Assembly (NCBI RefSeq): GCF_012641265.1
Contig: NZ_JABAHZ010000002.1
Coordinates: forward strand, 434,001 to 498,000
Reading direction: 5' to 3'
DNA length: 64,000 nucleotides
DNA from: Chitinophaga eiseniae
Lineage (GTDB): Bacteria; Bacteroidota; Bacteroidia; Chitinophagales; Chitinophagaceae
A program made the position numbers and the translations under genes. The notes below the pieces were generated by a model. That model was not told where the DNA came from. It did no database searches and was given only the letters and a program-made list of their open reading frames with translations. Positions 51,061 through 60,383 of this stretch are shown here, in pieces. The stretch's first letter is position 1. Every line of letters starts with the position of its first letter.

Positions 51061-52800
51061 ATGGCTTTCGAAATCAAAAAAAAGGGGCAGGCTTACGATG
51101 TTTGTATTGTTGGCTCGGGCGCCGGAGGAGGAATGGCAGCAAAGATTTTATCTGATGCCGGCCTGAAAGTAGCCCTCCTGGAAGCGGGTCCAAAATACGA
51201 CCCCGCCGATCCTGAACAGGCCACCCAATTGAAATGGTCGTATGAATCGCCCCGCAGAGGGGCCAGTACCACCCGTCCGTTTGGCGACTTTGACGCTGCC
51301 TACGGAGGCTGGGAAATTAACGGTGAGCCTTACACGAAAAAAGACGGCACCGAATTCGACTGGTTCCGTTCCCGCATGTTAGGAGGTCGAACCAACCACT
51401 GGGGCCGCATTTCACTACGCTTTGGCCCCCGTGATTTTAAACACAAAACGTATGATGGATTAGGCGATGATTGGCCTATTACGTATGAAGAAGTAGCTCC
51501 TTATTATGACCGCGTTGATAAAATGATCGGTGTATTCGGATCTAAAGAAAATATGCCTAACGAGCCCGATGGCTTCTTCCTCCCTCCTCCCAAACCCAGG
51601 CTTCATGAGCTGATGGTAAAAAAGGCAGGCGACCGGTTGGGCATCCCCGTTATCCCGGCCCGTTTATCTATTCTTACCCGCTCTGTTAATAAAGACCGTA
51701 GCCCTTGTTTCTACTGTAGCCAGTGTAACCGGGGATGTACCGTATATGGCGACTTTTCCGCGTCTTCTGTACTGGTAAAACCAGCGATGAAAAGCGGGCA
51801 TGTGGACCTGTATACCAATGCCATGGTCCGGGAAGTATTGACTGACGACAGTGGTAAAGCCACCGGCGTAGCCTATGTCGACAAAACGGATATGCAGGAA
51901 TATTCCGTTAATGCCAAAGTGGTGGTACTGGCGGCCAGCGCCTGTGAATCGGCCCGCCTGCTGCTCAATTCCAAATCAGCCAAACATCCCAATGGGCTGG
52001 CCAATTCCAGTGGTGTAGTAGGTAAATACCTCCATGACTCTACCGGGTCTTCCAGGGGAGGATTCCTGCCACAACTGATGGACCGCAAACGCTATAATGA
52101 AGATGGTGTAGGCGGTATGCACATGTATGTACCCTGGTGGGCCGATAACAAAAAGCTGGACTTTCCCCGTGGCTATCACATTGAGTTTGGCGGTGGTATG
52201 CACATGCCTTCATATGGCTATGGCTTTGGCATGGAACATATGAATGGGAAATACCCTGGCCGCGACGGCAAATCAAAAGTTGCCGGCGGTTACGGCGCCT
52301 CACTGAAAGACGACTATCGCCGCTTCTATGGCGCCCACATTGGCTTTGCAGGCAGGGGCGAGTGTATTGCCCGGGAAGATAACTACTGCGAAATAGATCC
52401 GAACGTGGTAGATAAATTCGGTATCCCGGTACTCCGCTTCCATTATACGTGGAGCGACCACGAAATCAAACAGGCCAAACATATGCAGGATACCTTTGAG
52501 CAGATTATCCATGAAATGGGAGGCATCGCCAGTGGCACCAAACCCGGTGCAGATACCAAGTATGGCCTTGAAAACCCTGGTCGTATTATCCACGAAGTAG
52601 GTACTACCCGTATGGGCGACGATCCACGTAAATCGGTGTTAAACAAATTTAACCAGGCACACGAGGTTAAAAACCTTTTCGTAGTAGATGGCGGCGCGTT
52701 TGTATCTCAGGCAGATAAAAATCCTACGTGGACCATCCTGGCCCTCTCTATGCGGGCATCTGAATATATCGTAGACCAATTGAAAAAACAGAGTATCTAA
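51061..52800 (+). CDS. GMC family FAD-dependent oxidoreductase (gluconate/glucoside dehydrogenase type)
   Basis: 579 residues. FAD loop GSGAGGGMAAKIL at about 18-30, LGGRTNHWGRIS (GMC signature), and the C-terminal catalytic stretch HEVGTTRMGDDP with NLFVVDGGAFVSQADKNPTWTI. A Cys-rich motif CFYCSQCNRGC near residues 217-227 resembles the Fe-S site of membrane FAD-glucose dehydrogenases and could pass electrons onward. No signal peptide is seen; the partner subunit with a twin-Arg signal follows 17 nt downstream and could carry it out. Possible reactions: gluconate 2-oxidation or glycoside 3-oxidation. Confidence 0.88.
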   Translation: MAFEIKKKGQAYDVCIVGSGAGGGMAAKILSDAGLKVALLEAGPKYDPADPEQATQLKWSYESPRRGASTTRPFGDFDAAYGGWEINGEPYTKKDGTEFDWFRSRMLGGRTNHWGRISLRFGPRDFKHKTYDGLGDDWPITYEEVAPYYDRVDKMIGVFGSKENMPNEPDGFFLPPPKPRLHELMVKKAGDRLGIPVIPARLSILTRSVNKDRSPCFYCSQCNRGCTVYGDFSASSVLVKPAMKSGHVDLYTNAMVREVLTDDSGKATGVAYVDKTDMQEYSVNAKVVVLAASACESARLLLNSKSAKHPNGLANSSGVVGKYLHDSTGSSRGGFLPQLMDRKRYNEDGVGGMHMYVPWWADNKKLDFPRGYHIEFGGGMHMPSYGYGFGMEHMNGKYPGRDGKSKVAGGYGASLKDDYRRFYGAHIGFAGRGECIAREDNYCEIDPNVVDKFGIPVLRFHYTWSDHEIKQAKHMQDTFEQIIHEMGGIASGTKPGADTKYGLENPGRIIHEVGTTRMGDDPRKSVLNKFNQAHEVKNLFVVDGGAFVSQADKNPTWTILALSMRASEYIVDQLKKQSI

Positions 52801-52817
52801 TCATTTAAGCTTTTTTC

Positions 52818-53510
52818 ATGGACAGAAGAGAATCATTGAAGGCCCTGGCATTGGGAACCCTATCAGTAGGTACCATCTTAGCGGCCACCGGATGTGAAGA
52901 TAAAAAAGGCGATACAGGCCATAAAGACGAGGTGGCCAAAACGCCCGGCTATGGCCGCACAGCGGATGAAGTAAAGCGGGATAAAGCGCTGATGGAGGAG
53001 AAATTCTTCACCCCCGAGGAAATGAAAACTATCACTATCCTGGCAGATATCATCATTCCGGCCGATGAGCACTCCGGTAGCGCATCTGACGCCAAAGTGC
53101 CTGAATTCATTGAATTTATTGTAAAAGATATGCCGGAGCATCAGCTCCCCATGCGGGGAGGGCTCCGTTGGCTGGACCTCCAATGCGCCAAGCGGTACAA
53201 CAAATCATTTGCAGATTGCAGCGAACAACAACGCATTGCGATAGTTGACCTGATTGCTTACCCGGAAAAAGCAGCACCGGAAAATAGCCAGGGCGTTGCC
53301 TTTTTTAACAGGATGCGGAACCTTACCGCCACCGGATTTTTCACCAGTAAAATAGGCATCAAAGACCTGAATTACGTAGGCAACACCCCCAACGAATGGG
53401 ATGGTGTACCAGCCGATGTATTACAACAGTATGGGTATGCTTATGATGAAAAAACGCTGGCTACCTGCCTGAAAATAGAAGACAGGGGTAAGCTGATGAC
53501 CTGGGAATAA
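52818..53510 (+). CDS. gluconate 2-dehydrogenase subunit 3 family protein
   Basis: 230 residues. Leader MDRRESLKALALGTLSVG with twin Arg, followed by AATGC, so it looks like a Tat-exported lipoprotein. The body matches the small-subunit family: MKTITILADIIIPADEHSGSASDAKVPEFIEFIV, LRWLDLQCAKRYNKSFADCSEQQRIAIVDLIAYPE and GIKDLNYVGNTPNEWDG. In known FAD sugar dehydrogenases this subunit escorts the GMC subunit through the Tat pore. It is encoded 17 nt after the GMC gene, clearly the same operon. Confidence 0.87.
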   Translation: MDRRESLKALALGTLSVGTILAATGCEDKKGDTGHKDEVAKTPGYGRTADEVKRDKALMEEKFFTPEEMKTITILADIIIPADEHSGSASDAKVPEFIEFIVKDMPEHQLPMRGGLRWLDLQCAKRYNKSFADCSEQQRIAIVDLIAYPEKAAPENSQGVAFFNRMRNLTATGFFTSKIGIKDLNYVGNTPNEWDGVPADVLQQYGYAYDEKTLATCLKIEDRGKLMTWE

Positions 53511-53558
53511 CGACCTAACTAGCTATTTCATAATTTAAATCCAGAAAACTTCACATCA

Positions 53559-55013
53559 ATGATTCCAGAAAAAAAGAATGAGGGAGAAAACAACGTTTCC
53601 CGCAGATCATTCCTGAGAAACGGTGCGCTGGCTGCCGCCGGTTTCATGATAGTTCCACGTCACGTACTTGGCCGCGGCTATGTAGCCCCCAGCGATCGCC
53701 TGCGTGTAGCAGGTATCGGTGTGGGCGGTAAAGGATTCAGCGATATCTCTGAATTCGCCAAAGGTCCTGCTGATATTACTTTCCTGTGCGATGTAGATGA
53801 ACGCCGCGCAGCGGAAGCCGTTAAGAAGTTCCCTAAAGCTAAATTCTATAAGGACTTCCGGCAGATGTTCGAAAAGGAACATAAAAATTTTGATGCCGTG
53901 TCTGTCTCAACTCCAGACCACACCCACGCCGTAGCAGCGATGGGCGCCATGCAGCTGAAAAAAGACGTGTACGTACAGAAACCACTGACACACGACATTT
54001 ACGAAGCCCGCATGCTCACCCAGGGCGCCAATAAATACAAGGTGGTAAGCCAGATGGGTAACCAGGGCTCCTCCGGCGATGGCGTTCGTCAGCTGATGGA
54101 ATGGTACAACGCAGGTTTAGTAGGTGATGTACATACTGTTTACTGCTGGACCGACCGCCCCGTATGGCCACAGGGTATTCCCTGGCCTACCGGCAAACAG
54201 GATGTCCCCAAAGAACTGGACTGGGACCTGTGGTTAGGCACTGCTCCAAAAAAGGACTATGTGGACAACCTGGTACCATTCAACTGGCGCGGCTGGTGGG
54301 ATTACGGTACCGGCGCTATAGGCGACATGGGCTGTCATATTATTGAACCGCCTTTCCGTGTGCTGGGCCTGGGCTACCCTACTTCCGTAGAATGTAGCGT
54401 AGGTAGTGTATACGTAGGTGAGTTTACCCGCGGATACTTCCCGGAAAGCTGCCCTCCTTCTTCTCATGTTATCATGAAATTCCCAGGTAAAAACGGTAAA
54501 GAAGTAACGCTTCACTGGATGGACGGTGGCATTCAGCCAGAACGTCCGGAAGAACTGGGCCCTAATGAAACCATGGGAGACGGTGGTAACGGCGCCTTAT
54601 TTATAGGAGATAAAGGTAAAATGATGTGCGGTACCTATGGTATGTATCCAAAACTGCTGCCTACTTCCCGGACAACAGAAGCAAATGTACCACAAACCAT
54701 TGCACGTGTTCCGGAAGGCCACTACGTACAATGGGTAAATGCCGCCATTGCCGGCTTTGGCAGCAAACAGCAAAAAGCCCTCAGCTCTCCATTTGATATT
54801 GCAGGACCGCTCACGGAGTCTATCCTGATGGCCAACCTTGCCATACGCAGCTTCGATATCCGCAAGCCAAAAGCTAATGGCAAAGGCTTTGACTACCCAG
54901 GCCGCTATGTTAAACTGTTGTGGGATGGCCAGAATATGAAGATCACCAACTTCGATGAGGCTAACCAGTTTGTAAAACGTACTTACCGCGATGGCTGGTC
55001 ACTCGGCGTATAA
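53559..55013 (+). CDS. Gfo/Idh/MocA family oxidoreductase, Tat-type leader
   Basis: 484 residues. Twin-Arg leader SRRSFLRNGALAAAGFMIV. NAD(P)-binding core: LRVAGIGVGGKG, FLCDVDE, AVSVSTPDHTHAVAAMGAM and DVYVQKPLTHDIYEA (the EKP-like motif is QKP). The C-terminal alpha/beta domain has GMGCHIIEPPFRVLGLG and a WMDGGIQPERPEELG stretch. Family members oxidise or reduce sugars and their keto forms. It follows the GMC pair (48-nt gap) and is likely in the same operon. Confidence 0.85.
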   Translation: MIPEKKNEGENNVSRRSFLRNGALAAAGFMIVPRHVLGRGYVAPSDRLRVAGIGVGGKGFSDISEFAKGPADITFLCDVDERRAAEAVKKFPKAKFYKDFRQMFEKEHKNFDAVSVSTPDHTHAVAAMGAMQLKKDVYVQKPLTHDIYEARMLTQGANKYKVVSQMGNQGSSGDGVRQLMEWYNAGLVGDVHTVYCWTDRPVWPQGIPWPTGKQDVPKELDWDLWLGTAPKKDYVDNLVPFNWRGWWDYGTGAIGDMGCHIIEPPFRVLGLGYPTSVECSVGSVYVGEFTRGYFPESCPPSSHVIMKFPGKNGKEVTLHWMDGGIQPERPEELGPNETMGDGGNGALFIGDKGKMMCGTYGMYPKLLPTSRTTEANVPQTIARVPEGHYVQWVNAAIAGFGSKQQKALSSPFDIAGPLTESILMANLAIRSFDIRKPKANGKGFDYPGRYVKLLWDGQNMKITNFDEANQFVKRTYRDGWSLGV

Positions 55014-55027
55014 TCGCTAACGTTACT

Positions 55028-55071
55028 TATAAAAAAAATGCCGCGATGATCTCGCGGCATTTTTTTTATAA
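55028..55071. terminator. bidirectional terminator between Gfo/Idh and SusD genes
   Basis: ATGCCGCGA pairs with TCGCGGCAT, extended by A8 on one side and T8 on the other, over a TGATC loop. Convergent genes on both sides use it. Confidence 0.85.
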
Positions 55072-55083
55072 AATGATTCAATG

Positions 55084-56838
55084 CTATTGATAATCAACCT
55101 GCTGCTGCAGATTTGAGTTTTTCCTGATTTCATTGGCAGGAATAGGTAACAGGTAGTTCTTAGCTTTTACAAACTTACGGTCCTGGATACTAATCACGTT
55201 ATATCTAAAAGGATGACCAGCGATCTGGGAACCCAGCACTTCAATGCCTTTTGCATTTTCATTAAACGCTGTTTCCGCATCTCTCCACCTGCGCGCATCA
55301 AAGAAACGGTGCTCTTCAAACGCCAGTTCGTAACGTCTTTCATATTTCAACGCTGCTTTCAGTGCCGCGCCGGAAGCGGTGATCAATGGCATCCCCGCAC
55401 GCTCTCTCACCAGGTTTAATGCCGCTCTTCCCTTGTCCTCATCGCCCGACCAAATAGCTGCTTCCGCATAGTTCAGCAATATTTCAGCATACCGGAAGAA
55501 CACCCAGGATTGATCGCCCCGGAAAAATTGTGCGTCCAGGTTTTTATCCATGAACTTACGCAGGTAATAGCCGGAGAAAGTGCCGTTCCAGTTTTCGATG
55601 GTGCTGTTGCGCGTATCGAGCCCCCATACGCTGTCTTTACCATTGGTGGCTTCATATTTACCCGTCTGGATAATACCAACAGGATCGATTTTAGCCGCAT
55701 CTGACGGGCGGGGCTTCCATTTTGCTCCATCGTACAAGATAGTAGCGTAGAACCGGGGATCTCTGTCGGTATATGGCGCCTGGGCCTGAGCCACATTACT
55801 CCAGGAAAAAGGAGTACCGTCTTTCATCTGGTAGCCAGTCACAAAGTTTTCAATAGGTACATTGCCTCCCCAGTTATGATACCCATTGGGTCCATTATAA
55901 AGGTCGTGGGAAGTACCCAACAGCGCCTTGTCATACAACTTTACGAAGATCAGCTCAGGATTATCTTTATCCAGGAATACGCGGCTATAGTTATCTGTAG
56001 CGTTGTCTGTAGGTTTGTACAACCGGAAAGTATTTAACTTGATGATGTCATCCGCAGCAGCCATGGCCAGTTTGTAACGGTCGGCCTGGGTGCCTGACTT
56101 ATATCCCATCAGCTCATTGGGCACTTTACTATCGTTAAACAAATCGCTGGCGGCAAAGAGCAGTATCCTGGACTTCAGCGCCATAGCAGCAGCAGCGGTT
56201 ACCCTTCCCTTATTGGCTACCACATCATAAGCAGATGGGAGCTGCTTGATAGCCGAGTCACACTCTGCCACAATGAATTTGATACAGTCATCAAAAGAAG
56301 CCCGCTTTACGTTCAAAATGGTTTGCTCATCACCTTTGATGTTGAATGTCCGCGTAATCAGGGGCACACCGCCATAGTACCTTACCAGCATGTGGTAGTA
56401 CCAGGCGCGCATGAAATGCACCTCGCCGGTCATCCGGGTACGCCGGGACTCATCGGTAATAGGAACAGAGGCTATCTTTTCCAGGAACATATTACAGTTG
56501 CGGATGGCCTTATAATGCGGATCCCAGCGGGCGAAATCATTAATAGCGCCCACATCATCGGCACTGGCATTCCCCTGTACTACCCTGGAAGTATTATAAT
56601 CGTGAATAAAACGGCTTTCATCTGTCATGGAAGACTGCATTACCTCGTTATACCCCGGACGCATCTGCACATACAAATCATTTACAAATGCCTGTACCAG
56701 GCCCACGTCTTTCCAGACATCTGATTCTTCATATTCTGTAAGAGGTTTTTTCTCCAGGAAATCCTTGTTACAACTGCTTGCAGCCGCACATACAATAAAT
56801 GCGCCCGCTATATATTTGATGATGGTTGTCTTTTTCAT
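55084..56838 (-). CDS. SusD/RagB-type nutrient-binding outer-membrane lipoprotein
   Basis: 584 residues. Leader ends in AASSC (lipobox). N-terminal NKDFLEKKPLTEYEESDVWKD and QAFVNDLYVQM, central helical repeats (MRAWYYHMLVRYYGGVPLI, KGRVTAAAAMALKSRILLFAAS) and the C-terminal RYAEILLNYAEAAIWSGD, NLVRERAGMPLIT, ERRYELAFEEHRFFDARRW are typical SusD signatures. It caps the SusC barrel and binds glycan or another polymer. It starts 10 nt after susC on the same strand. Ligand unknown. Confidence 0.93.
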   Translation of the reverse strand: MKKTTIIKYIAGAFIVCAAASSCNKDFLEKKPLTEYEESDVWKDVGLVQAFVNDLYVQMRPGYNEVMQSSMTDESRFIHDYNTSRVVQGNASADDVGAINDFARWDPHYKAIRNCNMFLEKIASVPITDESRRTRMTGEVHFMRAWYYHMLVRYYGGVPLITRTFNIKGDEQTILNVKRASFDDCIKFIVAECDSAIKQLPSAYDVVANKGRVTAAAAMALKSRILLFAASDLFNDSKVPNELMGYKSGTQADRYKLAMAAADDIIKLNTFRLYKPTDNATDNYSRVFLDKDNPELIFVKLYDKALLGTSHDLYNGPNGYHNWGGNVPIENFVTGYQMKDGTPFSWSNVAQAQAPYTDRDPRFYATILYDGAKWKPRPSDAAKIDPVGIIQTGKYEATNGKDSVWGLDTRNSTIENWNGTFSGYYLRKFMDKNLDAQFFRGDQSWVFFRYAEILLNYAEAAIWSGDEDKGRAALNLVRERAGMPLITASGAALKAALKYERRYELAFEEHRFFDARRWRDAETAFNENAKGIEVLGSQIAGHPFRYNVISIQDRKFVKAKNYLLPIPANEIRKNSNLQQQVDYQ

Positions 56839-56848
56839 AACACGCTAA

Positions 56849-59800
56849 TTAAAAGGTTACATTTAATCCCACATTATAGATCTTGGTTTGTGGGTAGTAT
56901 TGTCCGCTGCCACTGGGCGCTTCAGGATCGAAAATCTTCACTTTGTCGATGGTGAGCAGGTTCTGTCCACTTACATATACGCGCAGATTTTGTAACCCTA
57001 TGCGTTTGCACATGGGCGACGGGAAGTTATAACCAAGGTCGAGCGTCTTTAAACGGGCATAATTGGTATTCCAATACCAGAAAGTATTCTGGCGATTTAC
57101 CCAGTACTCACGGTCACGGTCATACGCTCTGGGCCAGGAACCATTAGGGTTGCTTTCTGTCCAGCGGTCTTGTACATAAGCCATGGGGAAGTTTCCGATC
57201 AAACCGGATTCTGTACGCAGGTACTGACTCGCGCCGGTAGCGCCCTGCCATAACATGGTGAAATCAAAATTTTTAAACTTCGCAGTAACCGTTAATCCAA
57301 AGATCCAGGTAGGGTTTTCTGTACGATCCTGGCGAACACGGTCGAGGTCATCAATGACACCGTCTTCATTCACATCTTTGAAAATCACATCTCCTGCCCT
57401 GGCACCGCCTACGTGTGCACTTTTATCCACTTCTTCCTGTGTTTTATAGATACCGATAGCCTGGTAGTACAACGGCGCACCTATTTGTTTACCAGTGGCC
57501 TGTTGCCATACCGGGAGGTTCGGCGTTTCATCAAAGAACAATACTTTGTTTTGCGCATGGGTAATGGTTCCGATTATCTCATAATGGAATTTTTTGATAT
57601 CCCGTTTATGGCTCATCACCAACTCAAAGCCTTGGTTTTGCACTTTTGCGATATTCTCCTGTGGCAGGGTCATTCCGGTATATCCTGGCATAGACTGGTT
57701 ACGGGCTACCAGGATGTTGGAGCGACGCGTCATAAAATAGTCGGCTTCCAATGCCAGCTTATCGCCCAATACCTTCGCTTCCACTCCTACATCGTAGTTG
57801 TTGGCCACTTCCCAGGTGATGGCTTCGTTGGGAGATCTCAACTGGTAAAGCCCTTTGTTCAGATCACCGCCAAACATTACTCCACCGCCGCTGAAACCGT
57901 AGGTGCTGAGATACTGGAACTGGTCAATCAGGTCGTTACCCATTTGTCCCCATGCGGCGCGGATCTTGAAGTAGTCGAGGGTGCGGATACTTTTCTTCCA
58001 GAATGGCTCGTTAGACAATACCCATCCGGCAGAAGCACCAGGGAAAAGACCCATGCGGCGGCCTTTCGGGAAGTTTTGTGTACCATCATAACGCATGTTG
58101 AAATCAAAGAGGTAGGTTTCATTGTAGTTATAGGAAACACGTCCAAAGTAGTTACGGCGCGCATACTCAAAACCGCCGCCGCTATTGTCTTTTTCCTTGT
58201 CGGCACCTAAACTCAGCTGATCTAATTTATCACTGATAAAGTACTTTCTGCTGGCAGCAAAGTTGTCGTTTCTCAGCGTTGCCTGTTCAAAGGCGATAAA
58301 GCTGCTTACATTGTGTTTGCCAAAAGAGCGGACATAGTTCAGCTTAACGTTGTAAGTGATCTGTCGGAGTGTTCCAAAGGATTCGTTCAGCTGTGGTGCG
58401 CTCACACCTCTTGATCCCGCATTCAGCTTATGTGTTGGATCATTTACATCGTTGAGTGTATATAAGGTCCATGGCTTAATATAAGATTTTACGAAATCGA
58501 AATTCTGGTCATACGCAAAGCTACCATCTGCAAACAGTCCCTGTACCCATGGAATATTTACTACGGCAGACATATTGGTATTGATAACGTAGTTTTTATC
58601 GTTCGTATAACCGATGGCGTTAGTTCCGGTTACAACCGGGTTATCACCGTATTCAATATCCGGGCCTGGTAATCCGTTGGGCCAGATGGCGTTCTCCGTT
58701 GGGCGTCCGCGCATCAGCGATCTGAAAATAGAGCCGGCGCTGCGTGGTGGAAAATTCCTGTTTTCCAAACGGCCTGCCAGATCGAAACGCAGGCGGATAT
58801 AATCGTTTACCACCGCATCAAGATTGGCCCTGACATTCTGTTGCTTATAGTTGGTGGCGCTGCTTTTATAAATACCGTCCTGGAACAGCGATCCTAATGA
58901 TACGTAGTACGACATTTTTTCGGTACCGCCGCTCAGGGAAAGGTCATGCCTGTTTTGCAGGGAAATCTTTTTAATAGCGGCGTCATACCAGTTGGTGTTA
59001 GGATACAACCAGGGATCGGAGCCATCGCCGAACTTCTTGATTTCATCTTCCGTGTATTTTGGCTTATCGCCGCCATACTTCAGGATTTCATTGACTACCC
59101 GCGCATAAGTGGGCGCATCGGCCATTTTAGGCAACCTGGTAGGCGTAACAAACGATTGGTTGTAGCCATATCCCAGTGTGGGTTTACCACCTTTACCCCG
59201 CTTGGTAGTTACCAATATAACGCCATTGGCTGCACGGGATCCATAAATTGCTGCCGCGGCATCTTTCAGGATGGAAACGCTTTCGATGTCGTTAGGATTC
59301 ATTCGCTCAAAACCATCCCGGGGAAAGCCATCTATCACCACCAGCGGTGCACTGTTGCCCAGGGTACTACGACCACGGATGAATATCCGGGAACCGTCGT
59401 AACCAGGTTCTCCACTATTGTTCACGGCAATAATACCAGGAATGCGCCCTACGAGCGAGTTAGAGATATTCACATTGGGCGACTGCTGTAATTCCGCCCC
59501 TTTAACAGAAGATACGGCGCCGGTTTTAGTAACTTTCTTCTGGGTACCGTATCCCACTACTACATACTCATCCAGCGTTTTCTGGTTCTCCTTTAATACC
59601 GCATTAACGCCGGTTTTTCCGTCCACCTTTATTTCCTGAGGATCGAAGCCGATATACTGGAATACCAGTACCGCATCTTTTTTTACATCGTTCAGTACAT
59701 AGTTTCCTTTCTCATCGGTGGTGGCGCCCTTTTTAGTGTCTTTCACCAATACTGTTACCCCGGGCAAGGGGTTTCCATTGATGTCTTTTACTTTTCCTTT

Positions 59801-59917
59801 AATAACAAGATTGCCCTGCTGCCAAACTCCGGGCATTGGGGCGCGCGCGGTCACGGCGCTCGTTGTGGTCGCAAAGAGGCATAGCAATAGCATTGCCTTT
59901 GCATAACGTGGATTCAT
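56849..59917 (-). CDS. SusC/RagA-type TonB-dependent outer-membrane transporter
   Basis: 1022 residues. After the signal (ends about residue 25), a carboxypeptidase-regulatory-like domain (IKGKVKDINGNPLPGVTVLVKD, GNYVLNDVKKDAVLVFQYIGF) leads into a DEYVVVGYGTQKK TonB-box region and plug domain (NISNSLVGRIPGI, IFIRGRSTLGN, ESVSILKDAAAAIYGSRAANGVILVTTK). The long beta barrel ends ...NVGLNVTF with terminal Phe. There is no N-terminal STN domain, so no signalling to an anti-sigma factor is expected. Paired with susD, it imports oligomers across the outer membrane. Confidence 0.95.
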   Translation of the reverse strand: MNPRYAKAMLLLCLFATTTSAVTARAPMPGVWQQGNLVIKGKVKDINGNPLPGVTVLVKDTKKGATTDEKGNYVLNDVKKDAVLVFQYIGFDPQEIKVDGKTGVNAVLKENQKTLDEYVVVGYGTQKKVTKTGAVSSVKGAELQQSPNVNISNSLVGRIPGIIAVNNSGEPGYDGSRIFIRGRSTLGNSAPLVVIDGFPRDGFERMNPNDIESVSILKDAAAAIYGSRAANGVILVTTKRGKGGKPTLGYGYNQSFVTPTRLPKMADAPTYARVVNEILKYGGDKPKYTEDEIKKFGDGSDPWLYPNTNWYDAAIKKISLQNRHDLSLSGGTEKMSYYVSLGSLFQDGIYKSSATNYKQQNVRANLDAVVNDYIRLRFDLAGRLENRNFPPRSAGSIFRSLMRGRPTENAIWPNGLPGPDIEYGDNPVVTGTNAIGYTNDKNYVINTNMSAVVNIPWVQGLFADGSFAYDQNFDFVKSYIKPWTLYTLNDVNDPTHKLNAGSRGVSAPQLNESFGTLRQITYNVKLNYVRSFGKHNVSSFIAFEQATLRNDNFAASRKYFISDKLDQLSLGADKEKDNSGGGFEYARRNYFGRVSYNYNETYLFDFNMRYDGTQNFPKGRRMGLFPGASAGWVLSNEPFWKKSIRTLDYFKIRAAWGQMGNDLIDQFQYLSTYGFSGGGVMFGGDLNKGLYQLRSPNEAITWEVANNYDVGVEAKVLGDKLALEADYFMTRRSNILVARNQSMPGYTGMTLPQENIAKVQNQGFELVMSHKRDIKKFHYEIIGTITHAQNKVLFFDETPNLPVWQQATGKQIGAPLYYQAIGIYKTQEEVDKSAHVGGARAGDVIFKDVNEDGVIDDLDRVRQDRTENPTWIFGLTVTAKFKNFDFTMLWQGATGASQYLRTESGLIGNFPMAYVQDRWTESNPNGSWPRAYDRDREYWVNRQNTFWYWNTNYARLKTLDLGYNFPSPMCKRIGLQNLRVYVSGQNLLTIDKVKIFDPEAPSGSGQYYPQTKIYNVGLNVTF

Positions 59918-60383
59918 GCTACAAGTGATTTAGAGATGATAATAAAAAAGTTTGGTTTATCTAGCTATCGTTTAGCTAAATCGGTAATCATAACGGCATG
60001 TGATTTTGGACGACTCAAATTTTGGTTTAATAATAGTTTTTCATTTTCCCCCAATCAGGGCCTATCGCGCGCTACAACAAGTGAAATCGATAATGCTACG
60101 TTTTTTGTCTATGAATCGGTTTTCAATATCTTTCAAACGGGCTATCACGTCTTTGTAAGATATTTATAAATGTCTTAATTATTTTCTAAAAATAAATGTC
60201 TTTTTTACGGTTATCTCTAATATTTATGAGGAAGTGAACGCTTAATTTTTGAAACCCCTGTTTGGTTATTTCCTGCCACCCGTAAAAGGCCACATTAAAA
60301 AGCTATTAGCAATCGGCGTCCATGCTTTTTTTTTTGCATAAATTTATACCTGTTAACGTTATAGGTGTATAAGACCATCCTTT
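59918..60383. other. 466-bp gap upstream of susC and the lipoprotein gene
   Basis: No credible gene. Codon and AT pattern of the short plus-strand frame at 59936-60169 are unlike genes. No exact TAnnTTTG is found for either side. Near the lipoprotein start an imperfect dyad pairs TTATACCT (60345-60352) with AGGTGTATAA (60364-60373) and could be an operator. Confidence 0.4.

Noticed and set aside
59936..60169. 77-residue frame in the gap upstream of susC
   Set aside because: No leader, no motif, poor codon use and no promoter; treated as non-coding.
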